A DNA stretch of 64,000 nucleotides. Origin: Endozoicomonas gorgoniicola (lineage in GTDB: Bacteria; Pseudomonadota; Gammaproteobacteria; Pseudomonadales; Endozoicomonadaceae). The notes beneath the pieces were generated by a model, which worked only from the letters and a program-made list of their open reading frames with translations, was not told the origin of the DNA and did no database searches. The stretch spans positions 2,870,501 to 2,934,500 of the forward strand of contig NZ_JAPFCC010000001.1 in the NCBI RefSeq assembly GCF_025562715.2, read 5' to 3'. Position numbers and translations under genes: made by a program. Of this stretch, positions 44,654-53,045 are shown one piece after another. Each line of letters starts with the position of its first letter. Position 1 is the stretch's first letter.

Positions 44654-45955
44654 ATGTTAAAGTTAAATTCGTGTGTAAGAGGCCTTTATCACTGGTGTAT
44701 TGTTATTGGTTTTTTGCTGATTAGCAGTTATGGCTGGGCTGGGTTAGAGGACTTTTTTCCCTGGGCAGGCAGGGGTAATGAGAGAGAAAATATTCTCAGG
44801 GCTGAGCTGGATGCCAGGGATCCACCGACTAGTGAAACTGACAGTTCTGTGCCGTACTTCTGGCTTACCTTCGATAATGTAAATGGTAAGCCAGTCACAG
44901 TATTAATCAGTGTGCCAGCTGACCATGAGGAAAGGGAGTGTAATGAACATCCGAATGAGCCCTGCAATTGCCTATCGCTCCAGAGAAGGAGTACAGGTGA
45001 ATATGAGGATAAAAATGAAGGCTATGAAAATGAAGGCTATGAAAATGAAAGCTGTAACAGCTATGACCCGCGCTATAACCGGGTTGATCTCCGCCAATAC
45101 ATGAGCATGGATACGCTACCTTTGCCCAGTCAGTCCTCGGATAGCGGTAGCGTGAGGGTACAACCCCAATCTATAGGCAGACAACCCGCACATTATTCTA
45201 TTCATGAAGAGGAAAGTTCAGGCTTTGTGTCTGATGTTATCCCGGGTACCTACAGGAATTACAGTCTGAAACCTGCCTACGACATTGATGAGGATAGCGC
45301 TGCTAACGCTCCGCAAATGAGGACTCAAAATGATATTCGCACCTTTGTGGCGGTCATGCGATTATCTGGAGAAGCATTTCAAAGGCCCGGGTCTCACCTC
45401 GGGTTTGCACGTTACGTTATCTCATCTGTCGCAGGAGCTATGGTTGCCCCATTAGGTTTTACCTGTTGGTTTTTATGTTGCCATAAGCTGGCGACCACAC
45501 AGTGTTTTGTGGCTTTTCTGGGGAGGATTGCGGAAGATGGCCTGTGTAGCTGCTGTTGCAACTATGGCGGTATCTGCATGCATTGCTGTTCTATCTTGGG
45601 TGGTGCTAGCGCGGGTCTGGGAACGTACGATTGTTGTCTGAAATCGCTCCAAGTTAAAAGATTCACGCTTTCTTTCACCCACCAGCAGATAGTTGATGAG
45701 ATGACGCCAGAGAAAGTTCTCGATAAAGACGTTACGAGCTTTCTTATGGATATATTTAAGAAAATAAATAACTATTCTTCCGGTCTGTCGGTAGTATCTG
45801 TACGGACATCACAGACTGAGGGGAGAGTTCTCTCTGAGCTGACGTTAGATGTAGACGGGCTGGACTCTCCGAAGGAGTTTTTTAAAATGCTGAAATCTTC
45901 AGATGTTGTGAAAAGCGGAAAGGTTCAGCTCCGCATACATGAAAAAAACAGTTAG
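44654..45955 (+). CDS. Unrecognised secreted, cysteine-rich protein
   Basis: 433 residues; family not recognised. A probable signal peptide (1-29, GFLLISSYGWA then GLEDFF) is followed by a charged, low-complexity region. Around residues 117-130 a 7-residue unit (NEGYENE) repeats, mirrored in DNA near 45013-45050 (GGCTATGAAAATGAA). Residues about 255-330 form a hydrophobic stretch with 13 Cys, including CC and CCC clusters, next to Gly/Ala-rich segments that may insert in a membrane. The C-terminal 100 residues look folded (SFTHQQIVDEMTPEKVLDKD). Base composition is more A/T-rich than nearby housekeeping genes. The start at 44654 has no clear Shine-Dalgarno. A surface or host-directed role is only inference. 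Confidence 0.6.
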   Translation: MLKLNSCVRGLYHWCIVIGFLLISSYGWAGLEDFFPWAGRGNERENILRAELDARDPPTSETDSSVPYFWLTFDNVNGKPVTVLISVPADHEERECNEHPNEPCNCLSLQRRSTGEYEDKNEGYENEGYENESCNSYDPRYNRVDLRQYMSMDTLPLPSQSSDSGSVRVQPQSIGRQPAHYSIHEEESSGFVSDVIPGTYRNYSLKPAYDIDEDSAANAPQMRTQNDIRTFVAVMRLSGEAFQRPGSHLGFARYVISSVAGAMVAPLGFTCWFLCCHKLATTQCFVAFLGRIAEDGLCSCCCNYGGICMHCCSILGGASAGLGTYDCCLKSLQVKRFTLSFTHQQIVDEMTPEKVLDKDVTSFLMDIFKKINNYSSGLSVVSVRTSQTEGRVLSELTLDVDGLDSPKEFFKMLKSSDVVKSGKVQLRIHEKNS

Positions 45956-46114
45956 TAATTGTAGCTCTTCCGGGCTTTGCCGTTTTTGGGTGTTATGGTT
46001 AAAGTTATGCTTGCCTCTGACCTGAAAGCGGCCAAAAAAACACACACTTAAACAATCAACCTGTAATCAGTATACCCACCACCCATACTGCGGTTCGCAT
46101 TTACTGATGAAATA

Positions 46115-46128
46115 TTGACCACAATCAA
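46115..46128 (+). promoter_or_regulatory. FNR/Anr-like box upstream of the C4-dicarboxylate transporter
   Basis: TTGAC-CACA-ATCAA matches the FNR consensus TTGAT-N4-ATCAA at 9 of 10 positions, about 80 bp before the transporter start. A TATAGT hexamer lies 16 bp downstream (46144-46149). The box fits the known anaerobic control of dcuB-type genes. Confidence 0.55.
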
Positions 46129-46209
46129 CGATTGAAAACTTAATATAGTAAACAATTGGGGACTGAGCTTTTCATATTCCTCTTGTTAACTCGATTAAGT
46201 AGTTCCTAC

Positions 46210-47529
46210 ATGTTAATTCTGCAGTTTGTTTTTCTTCTTTTAATGCTCTATCTGGGCAGCCGTTTTGGTGGCATTGGTCTGGGTGTCGTCTCCGGTATTG
46301 GCCTTCTGGTTGAGGTCTTCATCTTCAAAATGGCCCCCGGTTCCCCACCCGTTAATGTCATGCTGATTATCATGGCGGTCGTCACCTGTGCATCGATTCT
46401 GGAAGCCGCTGGCGGTTTGAAATACATGCTGCAAGTAGCAGAGCGTATTCTGCGCAAGCACCCGGAACGGGTCACTATTATCGCTCCCATCGTGACCTAC
46501 ACCATGACGCTGATGCTGGGAACCGGTCATGCCGTGTACTCAATCATGCCAATCATCGGCGACGTGGCAATGAAGAACAAAATTCGTCCCGAACGCCCAA
46601 TGGCTGCCGCCTCTGTTGCCTCCCAGATGGGTATTACCGGCAGCCCTCTGTCTGCTGCCGTGGTATTCTACCTGACTTCCATGAGCGAAATGACCAGCAG
46701 CATTACCCTGTTCCACATTCTGGGTGTCACCATTCCTGCCACCTTGCTGGGTACCTTGCTGATGTCCCTGTACAGCATGCGCCGGGGCGTTGAGCTGGAA
46801 GACGACAAAGAATACCAGCGTCGTATGCAGGATCCGGACATGCGTGAGAAGATTCTGTCCACCACGGCAACCTCTCTGGATGTGCAACTGCCGCCCTCAG
46901 CCAGAAACTCTGTTGTACTGTTTCTACTGGCACTGGTCTCTATTGTTGCCGTGGCAATGTTCCCGGCGGTTCGTACCGTTCAGGGTTCAACAATTGGCAT
47001 GTCCACCATCATCCAGATGATGATGCTGGCCTTCGGCGGTATCATTCTGCTGGTGACGAAAACCCCCACCTCCAAGGTACCTGAAGGTGTGGTATTCAAG
47101 TCCGGCATGGTCGCAGCCCTGGCTATTTTTGGTATTGCCTGGATGAGTGACACCTACTTCCGTCACGCAATGCCAACCTTCGAAACCAGTATCGTCGGCA
47201 TGGTGCAGAACTACCCATGGACCTTCGCCCTGGCAATGTTTGTGGTGTCTGTGGTGGTGAATTCTCAGGCTGCCGTGTGTCGTATGATGCTGCCTGTGGG
47301 TATGGCAATGGGTCTGCCGCCTGCGGTACTGATCGGCCTGATGCCGTCCTGCTACGGTTACTTCTTTATTCCAAACTACCCATCCGATATCGCAACCTGC
47401 AACTTCGATGCTTCAGGTACTACGCGAATTGGTAAATTCTACTTTAACCACAGTTTCATGGTGCCAGGCCTTATTTCTGTCAGCATCGCCTGTGTCACTG
47501 GCTACTTGCTTGCCAACGCTATCTTCTGA
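46210..47529 (+). CDS. Anaerobic C4-dicarboxylate transporter, DcuA/DcuB family
   Basis: 439 residues from ATG 46210; an upstream TTG at 46156 is less likely because the family begins with the first hydrophobic helix. About ten membrane segments. Stretches such as GTGHAVYSIMPIIGDVA, NKIRPERPMAAASVASQMG, GIAWMSDTYF, VNSQAA and YPSDIAT match the Dcu family, which exchanges fumarate, malate or aspartate for succinate in anaerobic growth. An FNR-like box upstream supports this. DcuA versus DcuB cannot be settled by eye. It is followed by a GCCTGAG / CTCAGGC hairpin at 47547-47570. Confidence 0.9.
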   Translation: MLILQFVFLLLMLYLGSRFGGIGLGVVSGIGLLVEVFIFKMAPGSPPVNVMLIIMAVVTCASILEAAGGLKYMLQVAERILRKHPERVTIIAPIVTYTMTLMLGTGHAVYSIMPIIGDVAMKNKIRPERPMAAASVASQMGITGSPLSAAVVFYLTSMSEMTSSITLFHILGVTIPATLLGTLLMSLYSMRRGVELEDDKEYQRRMQDPDMREKILSTTATSLDVQLPPSARNSVVLFLLALVSIVAVAMFPAVRTVQGSTIGMSTIIQMMMLAFGGIILLVTKTPTSKVPEGVVFKSGMVAALAIFGIAWMSDTYFRHAMPTFETSIVGMVQNYPWTFALAMFVVSVVVNSQAAVCRMMLPVGMAMGLPPAVLIGLMPSCYGYFFIPNYPSDIATCNFDASGTTRIGKFYFNHSFMVPGLISVSIACVTGYLLANAIF

Positions 47530-47643
47530 AAAGCCCCTCCACAGCACGCCTGAGCAGTCAGTCTCAGGCGCTCTCTAAATTAACAACAGAAGAGGTACCA
47601 GATAACTATAATGCCAGTGTAACGAAGTCAGAAAGAATCAGTC

Positions 47644-48141
47644 ATGGGTCGCATTGATGTAGAAAAACTGTACGGCTACCTGAGTCAAATAACACCAATC
47701 AGGATGCAGCCACATATTTACCCACAGCGACCAGGTCACAAAAACAGTATTTTTTTATTAGAAAAATCAGGAGAAAATTATTATTTAATGCCCAGCCCTT
47801 TATTTAACAACGCTAATACCACTATTCCAAGCCTGTGTGAGGGTGTATTTATGTATGCCATTTTAGCGGACTACCCTCAGCTGGTCATGGTCGGAGCACA
47901 GCCTTCAAACCCCTTTATTAATAAAGACCAAACCATTGAAGGGCATTCTTCCATTACCTTTAGGAGAGACGTGTTATACGCGGGTGAGTTAGAGTTCTTT
48001 GACAGTAAATTAGTCGGATGGAACAACGAGTCAGGACACTATCGCCCCTCCTCGAAAATACGTCATATTCAGCTCACTCCTAATGTAAAAAGACTGTTAC
48101 CTGAAGAATTGTTTGTTAAAACTTTCCTGAGTCTCTTTTGA
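47644..48141 (+). CDS. Unrecognised 165-residue protein with a GEL...SGHYRP motif
   Basis: 165 residues, no signal or membrane segment; family not recognised by name. The C-terminal third has the most conserved-looking part: VLYAGELEFFDSKLVGWNNE then SGHYRPSSKIRHIQLTPNVK, followed by LLPEELF. I have the impression of similar WxNxSGHYxP endings in small uncharacterised proteins of other bacteria. A/T-rich like the Cys-rich gene upstream, which suggests acquisition. Start ATG 47644 lacks an obvious Shine-Dalgarno. Confidence 0.6.
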   Translation: MGRIDVEKLYGYLSQITPIRMQPHIYPQRPGHKNSIFLLEKSGENYYLMPSPLFNNANTTIPSLCEGVFMYAILADYPQLVMVGAQPSNPFINKDQTIEGHSSITFRRDVLYAGELEFFDSKLVGWNNESGHYRPSSKIRHIQLTPNVKRLLPEELFVKTFLSLF

Positions 48142-48247
48142 TACACTATTCCAGATACTTCTAAACTAATCAGCCACTCCCCGCTGAGCAACATGAGCAA
48201 ACCCTTCCCGATTCGGCACATGGCACTACCTGAATAGCCAGATAGCA

Positions 48248-48282
48248 AAAGCCCCTGTCTGAGTTAAACAGGCAGGGGCTTT
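48248..48282 (-). terminator. Terminator after metQ
   Basis: 14-bp stem with one G-T pair (AAAGCCCCTGYCTG type) and a 7-nt loop, 26 bp beyond the metQ stop, followed by CTTTT on the minus strand. Its symmetry means it could also end the plus-strand gene at 47644-48141. Confidence 0.8.
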
Positions 48283-48307
48283 AAAGTGCATCGTTAACCG
48301 TTAGCAG

Positions 48308-49126
48308 TTACTTCCAGCCAGCCACTGCACCACCTTTGAACAACTCTTCAGCTTTAGCTTCCACCGATTCAGTCTGGTAAGCCTTCACCAGCCTGGTAAT
48401 ACGCTCATCGTCCTTATTGTCCTCACGGCTGACAATGATATTCACATAAGGAGAATCCTTGTCTTCCACCAGTAACGCATCACGGGTTGGCAGCAGACCA
48501 GCCGCAACAGAATAAGTGGAGTTAATAAATGCCAGATCAACGTCATCCATAGAACGCGGCAACTGGGCAGCGTCCAGTTCAATAAAGTCAAGATGCTTAG
48601 GATTCTCGATAATATCCTTTGGCGTCGCTTCCAGGTTGCTAATATCTTTCAGCGTAATCAGCCCCTTCTTGTGCATCAGGATCAGGGTGCGGCCTTCGTT
48701 GCTCGGGTCATTGGGAATAGCCACCTTAGCTCCGTCCTGCAACTCGCTTATATCGCTGATTTTATTGGAGTAGGCACCAATTGGATACACAAAGGTATTG
48801 CCCACCACAGCAAACTTAAAACCACGATCTTCAACCATGCTATCCAGATAAGGACGGTGCTGAAAAGCATTGGCATCAATGGAACCGTCTGCCAGCGCCA
48901 TGTTTGGAGAGATGTAGTCAGAAAACTCAACCAGCTCAACCTTTACACCATAGTCCGCTTCAGCATTCGCGGCAGCCACTTTCATAACGTCCGCCTCAGG
49001 ACCGGCCATGACACCGACTTTCAGGGTGTCATCTGCAGAGTCGCTGCCACCACAACCGGTCAGCATGGCGCTGGCGGCAATGACAACTGTACCGGCCAGT
49101 GCTTTTAATTTATTGATAGCCTTCAT
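48308..49126 (-). CDS. metQ: Methionine ABC transporter substrate-binding lipoprotein MetQ
   Basis: 272 residues, NlpA family. Lipobox LTGC (SAMLTGCGGS, Cys near 25). Family stretches: KVGVMAGPEADVMKVAA, DYISPNMALADGSIDANAFQH, FVYPIGAYSNKI and AIPNDPSNEGRTL. It captures methionine in the periplasm for MetNI. It is last of metN-metI-metQ, separated from metI by a gap with 18-bp tandem repeats. Confidence 0.93.
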   Translation of the reverse strand: MKAINKLKALAGTVVIAASAMLTGCGGSDSADDTLKVGVMAGPEADVMKVAAANAEADYGVKVELVEFSDYISPNMALADGSIDANAFQHRPYLDSMVEDRGFKFAVVGNTFVYPIGAYSNKISDISELQDGAKVAIPNDPSNEGRTLILMHKKGLITLKDISNLEATPKDIIENPKHLDFIELDAAQLPRSMDDVDLAFINSTYSVAAGLLPTRDALLVEDKDSPYVNIIVSREDNKDDERITRLVKAYQTESVEAKAEELFKGGAVAGWK

Positions 49127-49173
49127 TTTTTACTTCTCCAAGTGGGTGCTTTTATAGTTAATGATTTATTTTT

Positions 49174-49240
49174 AATGACTTCTATCTGGTCAATGACTTC
49201 TATCTGGTCAATGACTTCTATCTGGTCAATGACTTCTGTC
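49174..49240. repeat. 18-bp tandem repeat, 3.7 copies, at the metI 3' end
   Basis: Unit AATGACTTCTATCTGGTC repeats at 49174, 49192 and 49210, with a partial diverged copy at 49228. On the minus strand each unit contains the in-frame codons D-R-S-H-stop as found at the metI terminus, so the metI stop codon itself is part of the array. Confidence 0.92.
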
Positions 49241-49882
49241 AAAATACGCCTGCAACCTGTCGCCTGCGGATTGTACCAATTGCACCAGTACGATCAACAC
49301 GACAACCGTCGCCAGCATAATCACGCCGTCGAAACGCTGATAACCATAACGGATACCCAGATCGCCCAGGCCTCCACCGCCAATGGCTCCCGCCATGGCG
49401 GAATATCCAACCAGCGTCACCAGGGTAATGGTCATGCCGTTAATCAGCCCCGGACGAGCCTCTGGCAGCAGCACACGACTAATAATCTGCAAAGGGGTTG
49501 CCCCCATAGCCTGAGCGGCTTCAATCAGGCCACCCGGTACTTCATTGATGGCACCTTCAGCAATTCTTGCGACAAAAGGAATGGCAGACAGCGTCAGCGG
49601 CACAATAGCAGCCGTGGTGCCAATGGATGTCCCCACCAGCATTCTGGTCAGCGGGATAATAGCCACCATCAGAATAATAAACGGCACAGAACGTGTAGCA
49701 TTAACCACCGCTCCCAGCACCCTGTTAATCGCCGGGCTCGCCATAAAGCGCCCGGGCCTGGTGATGTATAACAGCACACCCAGCGGTATACCAAAAACAA
49801 AACTCATCAAACCGGACAGGCCGGTCATGTAGAGTGTTTCCCACAGCGAACGGGCCAGCAATGCCCAGGAATCAGCCGACAT
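49226..49882 (-). CDS. metI: Methionine ABC transporter permease MetI
   Basis: 218 residues with five membrane segments and the ABC-2-type permease loop EAAQAMGATPLQII (about 128-141), where MetN docks. It starts inside the end of metN (11-bp overlap). The last codons (D-R-S-H-stop) lie in the 18-bp repeat array, so the original C-terminus may have been altered by repeat expansion. Confidence 0.94.
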   Translation of the reverse strand: MSADSWALLARSLWETLYMTGLSGLMSFVFGIPLGVLLYITRPGRFMASPAINRVLGAVVNATRSVPFIILMVAIIPLTRMLVGTSIGTTAAIVPLTLSAIPFVARIAEGAINEVPGGLIEAAQAMGATPLQIISRVLLPEARPGLINGMTITLVTLVGYSAMAGAIGGGGLGDLGIRYGYQRFDGVIMLATVVVLIVLVQLVQSAGDRLQAYFDRSH

Positions 49883-50903
49883 AACCTACCACCTCTACTT
49901 GTACGTTTTCGTTCAGAAAGTCCAGCGAAGCATCAACAGACGCCTCATCACCGATCACTTCCACCATCAGAAAACCCATTACCTTGTCATGCACGGTTTC
50001 AATGTCCGCCTGCAAAATGACAAAGTCGGTATCATATTTTCTTGCCGCCTGAGTAATCAACGGCTCAACCACCCGCTGCCCAACAAAGGTGATTCGAATA
50101 ACCGGGTTGGCACCTGGCGTTTTCTCCTGCTGAAAACGACTTTCCACTTCCGCTACCGGCTTTTCATGAATGGCACTACGAACAAAATCACGAGCCAGCT
50201 CGGTTTGTGGATTCAGGAAAAACTGCTCGACGTCGTTTTCTTCAACCAAACGACCATGGCTTAAAATCGCCACACGATCACAGACACTCTTCACCACATC
50301 CATTTCGTGGGTAATGATCAGTACGGTAATCTTCAGCTGACGGTTAATATCTTTCAGCAGCGCCAGAATAGAGGCTGTTGTCTGTGGATCGAGTGCCGAC
50401 GTTGCCTCATCACACAACAACACTTTCGGTTTGCTGGCCAGGGCACGGGCAATAGCAACCCGCTGTTTCTGCCCACCTGATAACTGAGACGGATAACTAT
50501 CGCGCTTATCGGACAACCCGGTCAATTCGAGTAAAGGCAGTACAGCTTCTTCAATCGTCTGACGACTGGCACCTGCCAACTCAAGAGGCAGTGCAATATT
50601 GTCAAAGACGGTGCGACTGGACAGCAGATTAAAGTGCTGAAAGATCATACCAATATTGCGACGGGCATCGCGCAACTGCTTATGATTCAGCTGCATCAAA
50701 TCCTGCCCATCAACCACTACCTGACCCGATGTAGGCCGCTCCAGGAGGTTAACGCAGCGTATCAGCGTACTTTTACCGGCACCACTGGAGCCGATCACGC
50801 CATAAATGGAACCTTCAGGCACTGACAGGTTAATGCCATCCACGGCTTTAACCTCTTTATTGCCAGCCTTGAAGACTTTGTTAAGGTTTTTCAGTTCTAT
50901 CAT
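49872..50903 (-). CDS. metN: Methionine ABC transporter ATPase MetN
   Basis: 343 residues. Walker A GSSGAGKSTLIR (about 38-49), signature LSGGQKQRVAIARAL, Walker B VLLCDEATSALD, and a C-terminal NIL domain (about 260-343) that binds methionine and inhibits uptake. Upstream on the minus strand is a 126-bp leader with a GC-rich hairpin (CCCCC / GGGGG at 51002-51015). No MetJ box (AGACGTCT) or known SAM riboswitch was recognised there. Confidence 0.95.
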   Translation of the reverse strand: MIELKNLNKVFKAGNKEVKAVDGINLSVPEGSIYGVIGSSGAGKSTLIRCVNLLERPTSGQVVVDGQDLMQLNHKQLRDARRNIGMIFQHFNLLSSRTVFDNIALPLELAGASRQTIEEAVLPLLELTGLSDKRDSYPSQLSGGQKQRVAIARALASKPKVLLCDEATSALDPQTTASILALLKDINRQLKITVLIITHEMDVVKSVCDRVAILSHGRLVEENDVEQFFLNPQTELARDFVRSAIHEKPVAEVESRFQQEKTPGANPVIRITFVGQRVVEPLITQAARKYDTDFVILQADIETVHDKVMGFLMVEVIGDEASVDASLDFLNENVQVEVVGYVG

Positions 50904-51030
50904 TGTTGCTCCTGCCTTTACCAGGGTCAGGCTTTTGTTCAGAACTGCTTCGGCAGATCATTCATAGTAAGGCTTGGCTGGAGCTACCCGTAAACGGCAG
51001 CCCCCCGACTGGGGGCAGGATATCGGGACA

Positions 51031-51066
51031 AAAAAAAACCACTCTGTGCTAAACAGAGTGGTTTTT
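51031..51066 (-). terminator. Terminator between the TauE-like gene and metN
   Basis: 14-bp perfect stem (AAAAACCACTCTGT / ACAGAGTGGTTTTT) with 5-nt loop and eight T residues following on the minus strand. It lies about 130 bp after the TauE-like gene and 128 bp before metN. Confidence 0.9.
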
Positions 51067-51193
51067 CATAAAATCTTTCGATAAACCCTTCTTTTAGCGG
51101 TATTTTTATTGCGCCCGCAAGCCAAGACAAATCAGCGCATGTGCGCAAATTACACAATTTCGGAGGAAGATGTCAACTGCAATTCACTTACAT

Positions 51194-51913
51194 TCAAATA
51201 GCGGCAACCATTGCGCCAATACCCGCAATAGAACACAACACCAGCAACGCCTTACGAATCATAGCCTGATCTACGTGAGGCACCAGCTTTCTGGCCACCA
51301 GATTACCTGCCAGCACACAGGGAACAAACAGTAAACCGTATTTCAGCTGCAACCAGCCAAACTGACCACTGTAGGTCAGGATCGATAGAGAAATGACCGC
51401 ACTGACAACAAAGTAAACCGACAGATTGGCCCGAATGCGCTCACCACTCTGGTTCTGCATCAACAGGGCTATGGGAGGGCCACCAATCGAAGAGGTCGTT
51501 CCCATAATGCCCGACAGAAGCCCGGCAGAAAACAGGGTTTTGTTATTTGCATGAATCTTGTACGGGCTGAGACTCGCCAGTACCGCAAACAGCACAGAAC
51601 CACCCATCAACAGCCCCATACTGCGCTGGGAAATCATTGTCAGTAACACGCCCCCCAACAGTGATCCGGGAATACGTCCCATTAAGGCAGACTTAAGATC
51701 ATTCAGCTTCACGGCATGGAGACTGCGCTTCGCCGTCAAGCTGCCAATCAACATGCCCATCAGGATAACGGAACCCGGTACCAGCTCAGGCGTTACCAGA
51801 TAAAGAATGGGAGCCGCAACAATGGCCAGACCAAAGCCAATGGTTCCCTGAACCAGGGCACCAAAGAAAATCGCAACAAAAGCCGTTATTAATTCAAGTA
51901 CCGTAAAATCCAT
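51194..51913 (-). CDS. TauE/SafE-family membrane permease
   Basis: 239 residues, about seven to eight membrane segments. Family features: an N-terminal GALVQGTIGFGLAIVAAPILYLV segment (in part) and a second-half copy MGTTSSIGGPPIALLMQN. TauE/SafE proteins are thought to export sulfite or other organosulfonates; the substrate here is unknown. It is a single gene followed by a terminator. Confidence 0.88.
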   Translation of the reverse strand: MDFTVLELITAFVAIFFGALVQGTIGFGLAIVAAPILYLVTPELVPGSVILMGMLIGSLTAKRSLHAVKLNDLKSALMGRIPGSLLGGVLLTMISQRSMGLLMGGSVLFAVLASLSPYKIHANNKTLFSAGLLSGIMGTTSSIGGPPIALLMQNQSGERIRANLSVYFVVSAVISLSILTYSGQFGWLQLKYGLLFVPCVLAGNLVARKLVPHVDQAMIRKALLVLCSIAGIGAMVAAI

Positions 51914-52050
51914 TTAACCAGATTCTATCAATAGAAAAATGGGTATTTTATACCGTTATAAATCAGGAATCTGCTGCGGATTATGCGATAAATAAAATCA
52001 ATTTATTTACTGTTCTAAGGGAAGTGGCACTCAATAACATACCAGCGCCT

Positions 52051-52114
52051 CCGTCATTCCCGCGAAGGCGGGAATCTACCACGGTAGTGGATCCCCGCCT
52101 TCGCGGGGATGACG
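52051..52114. repeat. REP-like palindromic element
   Basis: Two 25-nt arms, CGTCATTCCCGCGAAGGCGG plus GAATC on the left and its complement with two changes on the right, surround TACCACGGTAGTG. The arm sequence is a type of dispersed extragenic palindrome seen in many proteobacteria. It lies between tdk and the TauE-like gene. Confidence 0.85.
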
Positions 52115-52132
52115 ATGGGATATTTTTATCTG

Positions 52133-52714
52133 CTACTTCCCTAAAATCTCTTTGTAGTGTTTTCTACACACCGACAGATAAGTATCGTTCCCCCCAATCT
52201 GCACCTGTGAGCCTGAACTCACCGGACGACCATCGACGTCCAGACGAAGCTGCATAGTGGCCTTTTTTTCACATTTCTTACAGATGCTCTTGATCTCACA
52301 CAGTTCATCGGCAATGGCCAGCAGCACTTTGCTGCCCGGAAAGGCTTCACCAAACGCATCGGTGCGCAAGCCAAAACACAACACCGGTATACCCAGCTGG
52401 TCAACCACATCAGACAGTTCCCAGACCTGATGTTCACTGAGAAACTGTGCCTCGTCAATCATCACACAGGTTAAACGAGATTCGTCGTGTTCGGTGCGAA
52501 TCTGCTGCATCAGGTTTTCATTGCCGGAGATGCTCACTGCCTCTTTCTGCAAACCGATGCGAGAGGTTATTTTGCCTACCCCGAAACGGTCGTCAATCAT
52601 AGGCGTCAGCAGAAGTACGCGCTTACCCGCCGATTCATAATTATGAGCCGCCTGCAAGAGATAAGTGCTTTTGCCGGAGTCCATGGAGGAATAGTAGAAA
52701 TACAGTGAAGCCAT
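52133..52714 (-). CDS. tdk: Thymidine kinase
   Basis: 193 residues from ATG 52712-52714 (MASLYFYYSSMDSGKST); an in-frame ATG at 52726 adds four residues. Type II thymidine kinase: P-loop SMDSGKST, IDDRFGVGKITSRIGL, CVMIDEAQFLSEHQVWEL and IPVLCFGLRTDAFGE. One zinc-ligand pair (CKKC) is visible near residue 155. It phosphorylates salvaged thymidine. Confidence 0.95.
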   Translation of the reverse strand: MASLYFYYSSMDSGKSTYLLQAAHNYESAGKRVLLLTPMIDDRFGVGKITSRIGLQKEAVSISGNENLMQQIRTEHDESRLTCVMIDEAQFLSEHQVWELSDVVDQLGIPVLCFGLRTDAFGEAFPGSKVLLAIADELCEIKSICKKCEKKATMQLRLDVDGRPVSSGSQVQIGGNDTYLSVCRKHYKEILGK

Positions 52715-52726
52715 TTCGATCACCAT

Positions 52727-53045
52727 CAGAAAGATGGCGTGATCATAACCTGAGCGGTAGCCGGAATCAGTCCGTGGATATGCGAATGCCGTAGCTCATA
52801 TTCACTGGCGCCCACGGTCACAACACCATCAGCAATTTTGTACTCATTAACGTTTTCACGCTGCAATGGCTTATCGAACGAACTGATCAACAGTGCAACA
52901 CTATACGATCCGGAACGTCGGCCTTTTGCCAGCCATATTGCTAAGACTGAGGAATTCGTTCTATTACAGCTTCAGTAGCAATATCCATTTGCTCTCCCTG
53001 TGTTCAGGTTTATACTCTGCGCCATTTTTACTCAGGACTGCACTT
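52727..53045. other. 319-bp gap between tdk and the CvfB-like gene, with an unexplained open frame
   Basis: No gene can be supported. On the minus strand a frame stays open for about 80 codons and ends in TGA at 52726-52728, overlapping the upstream tdk ATG as TGATG. It has no usable ATG, and its residues (for example ADGVVTVGASEYELRH) match nothing I know. The promoter of the plus-strand gene should lie in the last 100 bp (TTTATACTCTGCGCC near 53010). Confidence 0.35.

Noticed and set aside
44728..44967. 79-codon minus-strand frame opposite the Cys-rich gene
   Set aside because: Antisense to a longer frame with a signal peptide; no support of its own.
46156..46209. TTG start for the Dcu transporter
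   Set aside because: The family begins at the first membrane helix, which fits ATG 46210, and no ribosome site supports the TTG.
49174..49240. Possible CRISPR array
   Set aside because: The 18-bp units are directly adjacent with no spacers; it is a simple tandem repeat.
50904..51030. Possible SAM or other riboswitch in the metN leader
   Set aside because: Apart from a GC-rich hairpin and the terminator of the upstream gene, no known riboswitch core or MetJ box was recognised.
52893..53045. N-terminal extension of the CvfB-like protein
   Set aside because: The extension overlaps an intergenic region, looks unlike the family, and ATG 53046 has a ribosome site.
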